Notes under the pieces: model-generated
What the model saw: only the letters and a program-made list of their open reading frames with translations
The model's database searches: none
Told to the model about the DNA's origin: nothing
Translations under genes and position numbers: made by a program
NCBI GenBank assembly: GCA_934456315.1
Contig: CAKSHG010000103.1
Coordinates: forward strand, 1-7,340
Source: an uncultured Oscillospiraceae bacterium
GTDB taxonomy: Bacteria > Bacillota > Clostridia > Oscillospirales > Ruminococcaceae
Direction of reading: 5' to 3'
Length of the DNA: 7,340 nucleotides
Shown here: piece after piece, positions 4,926-7,340 of the stretch
How positions within the stretch are numbered: the stretch's first letter is position 1
Layout: each line of letters starts with the position of its first letter

Positions 4926-7340
4926 TTATACAGATGTTCCCGAGGAAATAAGCTGGGAATACTTGTCGTCGGTCTGTACCTTAACGACGTCCCTGCGGCT
5001 TATTCCTGCGTTAGCGTAAGCCTGGGTGAGCATGAGCTTTATTCTGTTGACCTGATTTACCTCGGAAGCACCAGGGTCGAAGTCGACAGCAACGATGTTG
5101 CTTTCCGGGTGCTGTCTGCGAAGTTCGCCGATAACGCCCTTGCCGGTAACGTGGTTAGGCAGGCAGGCGAACGGCTGCATGCAGACGATGTTCGGAACGC
5201 CCTCGCCGATAAGCTCCAGCATTTCCGCCGAAAGAAACCAGCCCTCGCCGGCGATGTTGCCGGGAGATACGATGGACCGCACGGATTCGCGCATTTCGTA
5301 GATATCACCAGGACAGCCGAACTTGGTGCCCTTTACCGAATTGCGGTAGCTCTTTTCCATGAAGCGGAACGCCTTGACCGCCGCGTCCTCAAGGAACGCT
5401 TTCTTGCGGGTGGTGTAGAGCAGCTCGCGCTTGGTCTTGCCATGCGAGCAGATGTAGTAGAAGAATCCCATCAGGTCGGGTACGACCACCTCGCAGCCCT
5501 CGTTTTCGAGCAGCCCGATGATGTCGTTATTAGCCACGGGGTGGAACTTAACGAGTATCTCGCCGACAAGTCCTATGCGCGGCTTCTTGATATCCAGGAC
5601 CGGGAACTCCGAGAAGTCCCGGACGATGTTGCGGACGTTCTTGTTGAAGTTCGGCAGCGACAGCGACTTCATATCCTCGCGCAGGTACAGCCGCCACTTT
5701 TCGTAGAGCGCGTTCGCGCTTCCCTTTGTTACCTCGTATGGGCGCACCTTGTACAGGCAGCGGGACAGCACGTCGCCGTAGATTATCGCCATGAACGCGC
5801 GTATCGCCAGCGGAACGGTCAGCTTGAATCCGCTCTGCTTCTCGAGTCCCACGACGTTCAGCGAGATGAGCGGGATATCGCCGTGACCGGAATCCTTGAG
5901 CGCCTTTTTCAGCATGCCGACGTAGTTCGTCGCACGGCAGGCGCCGCCGGTCTGGGTTATCATCACGGACGTATTTTTCAGGTCGTACTTGCCGCTGTTC
6001 AGCGCGTGAATGAGCTGTCCGACGATGAGTATCGACGGGTAGCACGCGTCGTTGTTGACGTACTTCAGACCCTCGTCGACCACCGCCTTGGAGCAGTCGC
6101 GCAGGATAACCACATTGTAGCCGGAATGACCGAAAGCCGCTTCCAGCAGGTCGAAGTGGATAGGCGCCATCTGCGGGCAGAGGATAGTGTGCTTTGCACG
6201 CATTTCCTTTGTGAATTCCGGCTGGCGGACGTAGCCGAGATGTCCCACCACTGGTTTGTACTGGTGGCGCTTGCGCTCCTCCACTACGGATATCAGCGAG
6301 CGCAGACGGATCCTTGCCGCGCCGAGGTTGTTTACCTCGTCTATCTTGAGGCAGGTGTACAGCTTTCCGAAGCTGCGCAGTATCTCCTGCACCTGGTCGG
6401 TGGTTATCGCGTCCAGACCGCAGCCGAAGCTGTTCAGCTGAACCAGCTCAAGACAGTCGTGCTTTCCGACGACGTGAGCCGCAGCGTACAGCCTTGAATG
6501 GTAGGTCCACTGGTCAACGATCCTTATCGGGCGGACCACCTGCTCCATGTGGGCAACGCTGTCCTCGGTGAGCACCGCGTAGCCGTAGCCGGTTATCATC
6601 TCCGGCAGGCCGTGGTTTATCTCCGGGTCGATGTGGTAGGGTCTGCCCGCCAGCACGATGCCGGACTTGCCGTTCTCCTCGAGGAACTTCACGGTTTCCT
6701 CGCCCTTGCGGTGCATTTCAGCCTTGAACGCCTCGTCCTCGGCGTATGCCTTGTCCAGGGCGGAAACTATCTCTTCCTTTGTGAAGCCGCCGTCCGGGAA
6801 CTCCTTCGTGAACTCCTCGTAAAGACGCTCGCCCATGCGCTTCTTGTGGAATATCGGCAGGAACGGGTTCATGAACTTCACGTCCCTGCGAAGCTCCGGA
6901 ACGGAGTTCTTTATTACCTCGGAATATGTAGCGACAACGGGACAGTTGTAGTGGTTGTCCGCGCCGTTGTTCTCGCTCATTTCATACGGCATGGAGGGAT
7001 AGAAGATGAACTTCACGCCCTCGTCGACCAGAGCCTGAATGTGGCCGTGCGCCAGCTTCGCCGGGTAGCATACCGACTCGGACGGCATCGTTTCGATACC
7101 ACGGTCGTATATCTCGCGGGAGGACTTCGGCGACAGCTTCACGGAGAATCCAAGCTCGGTGAACAGCCTGTGCCAGAACGGGTAGTTCTCGTACATTCCG
7201 AGGACCCGGGGAAGTCCCACTACGCCGCGCTTTGCGGTGCTTTCAGGCAGGCACTCGCGGTCGAACAGCAGGTGGTATTTATAATCGAACAGATTCGGCA
7301 GCTTTTCCTTGGTGGAAACGTTGCCCGCGCCGCGCTCGCA
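4926..7340 (-). CDS. Acyl-CoA dehydratase activase-related protein (DUF2229 + HgdB-like/COG3581 region), N-terminus cut by window edge
   Basis: The reading frame is open to the window edge, giving 804 residues; a GTG at 7220 inside it is an internal Val, not a start. The sequence matches the C-terminal part of very large (about 1400 residue) proteins that fuse BadF/BadG/BcrA-type ATPase (2-hydroxyglutaryl-CoA dehydratase activator) modules to DUF2229 and a dehydratase-subunit-like region. Using visible-fragment numbering: the junction CERGAGN at 1-7, GLPRVLGMYENYPFW near 42-56 opening DUF2229, ESVCYPAKLAHGH at 88-100, LAGRPYHIDPEINHG at 230-244, SFGCGLDA at 304-311, CPQMAPIHF at 388-396, NNDACYPS at 429-436, TQTGGACRATNY at 462-473, FGCPGD at 674-679 and CMQPFACLPNH at 720-730. 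The conserved cysteines are candidate iron-sulfur ligands, as in HgdA/HgdB and double-cubane-cluster proteins. Relatives couple ATP hydrolysis to low-potential electron transfer; the substrate here is unknown, and no dehydratase, CoA-transferase or ferredoxin gene is adjacent. It is the first visible gene of the unit. Confidence 0.88.
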   Translation of the reverse strand, partial: CERGAGNVSTKEKLPNLFDYKYHLLFDRECLPESTAKRGVVGLPRVLGMYENYPFWHRLFTELGFSVKLSPKSSREIYDRGIETMPSESVCYPAKLAHGHIQALVDEGVKFIFYPSMPYEMSENNGADNHYNCPVVATYSEVIKNSVPELRRDVKFMNPFLPIFHKKRMGERLYEEFTKEFPDGGFTKEEIVSALDKAYAEDEAFKAEMHRKGEETVKFLEENGKSGIVLAGRPYHIDPEINHGLPEMITGYGYAVLTEDSVAHMEQVVRPIRIVDQWTYHSRLYAAAHVVGKHDCLELVQLNSFGCGLDAITTDQVQEILRSFGKLYTCLKIDEVNNLGAARIRLRSLISVVEERKRHQYKPVVGHLGYVRQPEFTKEMRAKHTILCPQMAPIHFDLLEAAFGHSGYNVVILRDCSKAVVDEGLKYVNNDACYPSILIVGQLIHALNSGKYDLKNTSVMITQTGGACRATNYVGMLKKALKDSGHGDIPLISLNVVGLEKQSGFKLTVPLAIRAFMAIIYGDVLSRCLYKVRPYEVTKGSANALYEKWRLYLREDMKSLSLPNFNKNVRNIVRDFSEFPVLDIKKPRIGLVGEILVKFHPVANNDIIGLLENEGCEVVVPDLMGFFYYICSHGKTKRELLYTTRKKAFLEDAAVKAFRFMEKSYRNSVKGTKFGCPGDIYEMRESVRSIVSPGNIAGEGWFLSAEMLELIGEGVPNIVCMQPFACLPNHVTGKGVIGELRRQHPESNIVAVDFDPGASEVNQVNRIKLMLTQAYANAGISRRDVVKVQTDDKYSQLISSGTSV

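Noticed and set aside
5548..6045. A 165-codon minus-strand frame inside the activase-related gene
   Set aside because: It is a shifted frame of the same strand, Arg/Pro-rich, with no motif and entirely inside a conserved gene.
4890..6497. A 535-codon open frame on the plus strand opposite the activase-related gene
   Set aside because: It is fully antisense to a clearly conserved protein, its translation is low-complexity (rich in Val, Ala, Asp, Arg, Leu) with no recognisable motif, and it lacks a ribosome binding site. Codon bias of the real gene explains it.
7218..7220. GTG at 7220 as start of the activase-related gene
   Set aside because: The frame stays open to base 7340 and encodes family-typical residues (CERGAGN and onward), so the GTG is an internal Val and the gene is truncated by the window.

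Overview
This 7.3 kb window holds five protein-coding genes, all read on the minus strand (right to left). Two run off the window edges. Gene spacing is tight and both strands are nearly fully accounted for. Moderately GC-rich coding sequence, strong GGAGG-type ribosome binding sites, TAA stops on all four visible gene ends, a Gram-positive type PcrA helicase and Cys-rich 'CoA enzyme activase' and YkwD-like CAP proteins suggest an anaerobic member of the Firmicutes, most likely a Clostridia/Oscillospiraceae (Ruminococcus-like) gut or rumen bacterium. This assignment is inference; no rRNA or other phylogenetic marker is present.

Layout in transcription order: (1) 7340-4926, the C-terminal ~804 residues of a large acyl-CoA dehydratase activase-related protein (DUF2229 plus HgdB/COG3581-like region), with the N-terminal ATPase part outside the window; (2) 4908-3685, a secreted protein with three chitobiase-C-terminal-like beta repeats followed by a CAP/SCP domain; (3) 3639-2701, a shorter tandem paralogue with two repeats and the same CAP domain; (4) 2691-1765, a membrane-anchored SPFH/prohibitin (HflC-like) protein; (5) 1688-1, the N-terminal ~562 residues of a PcrA/UvrD superfamily 1A DNA helicase. 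Gaps between genes 1 to 4 are 17, 45 and 9 nt, so these four are probably one transcription unit. A good hairpin with a T-rich tail at 1747-1716 follows the SPFH gene and probably ends that unit, yet it lies only 27 nt before the helicase start codon.

Functionally, the two CAP proteins and the SPFH protein are envelope or extracellular proteins and may work together at the cell surface. The activase-related protein is a cytoplasmic iron-sulfur enzyme of unknown substrate, and the helicase is a housekeeping repair/replication enzyme; their adjacency need not mean a shared pathway. I see no CRISPR array, transposase, phage gene, tRNA or rRNA, and no convincing novel defence system. The most interesting points are the tandem duplication with different repeat numbers in the CAP pair, an insertion of roughly 42 residues in the helicase between motifs I and Ia, and the terminator pressed against the helicase gene.
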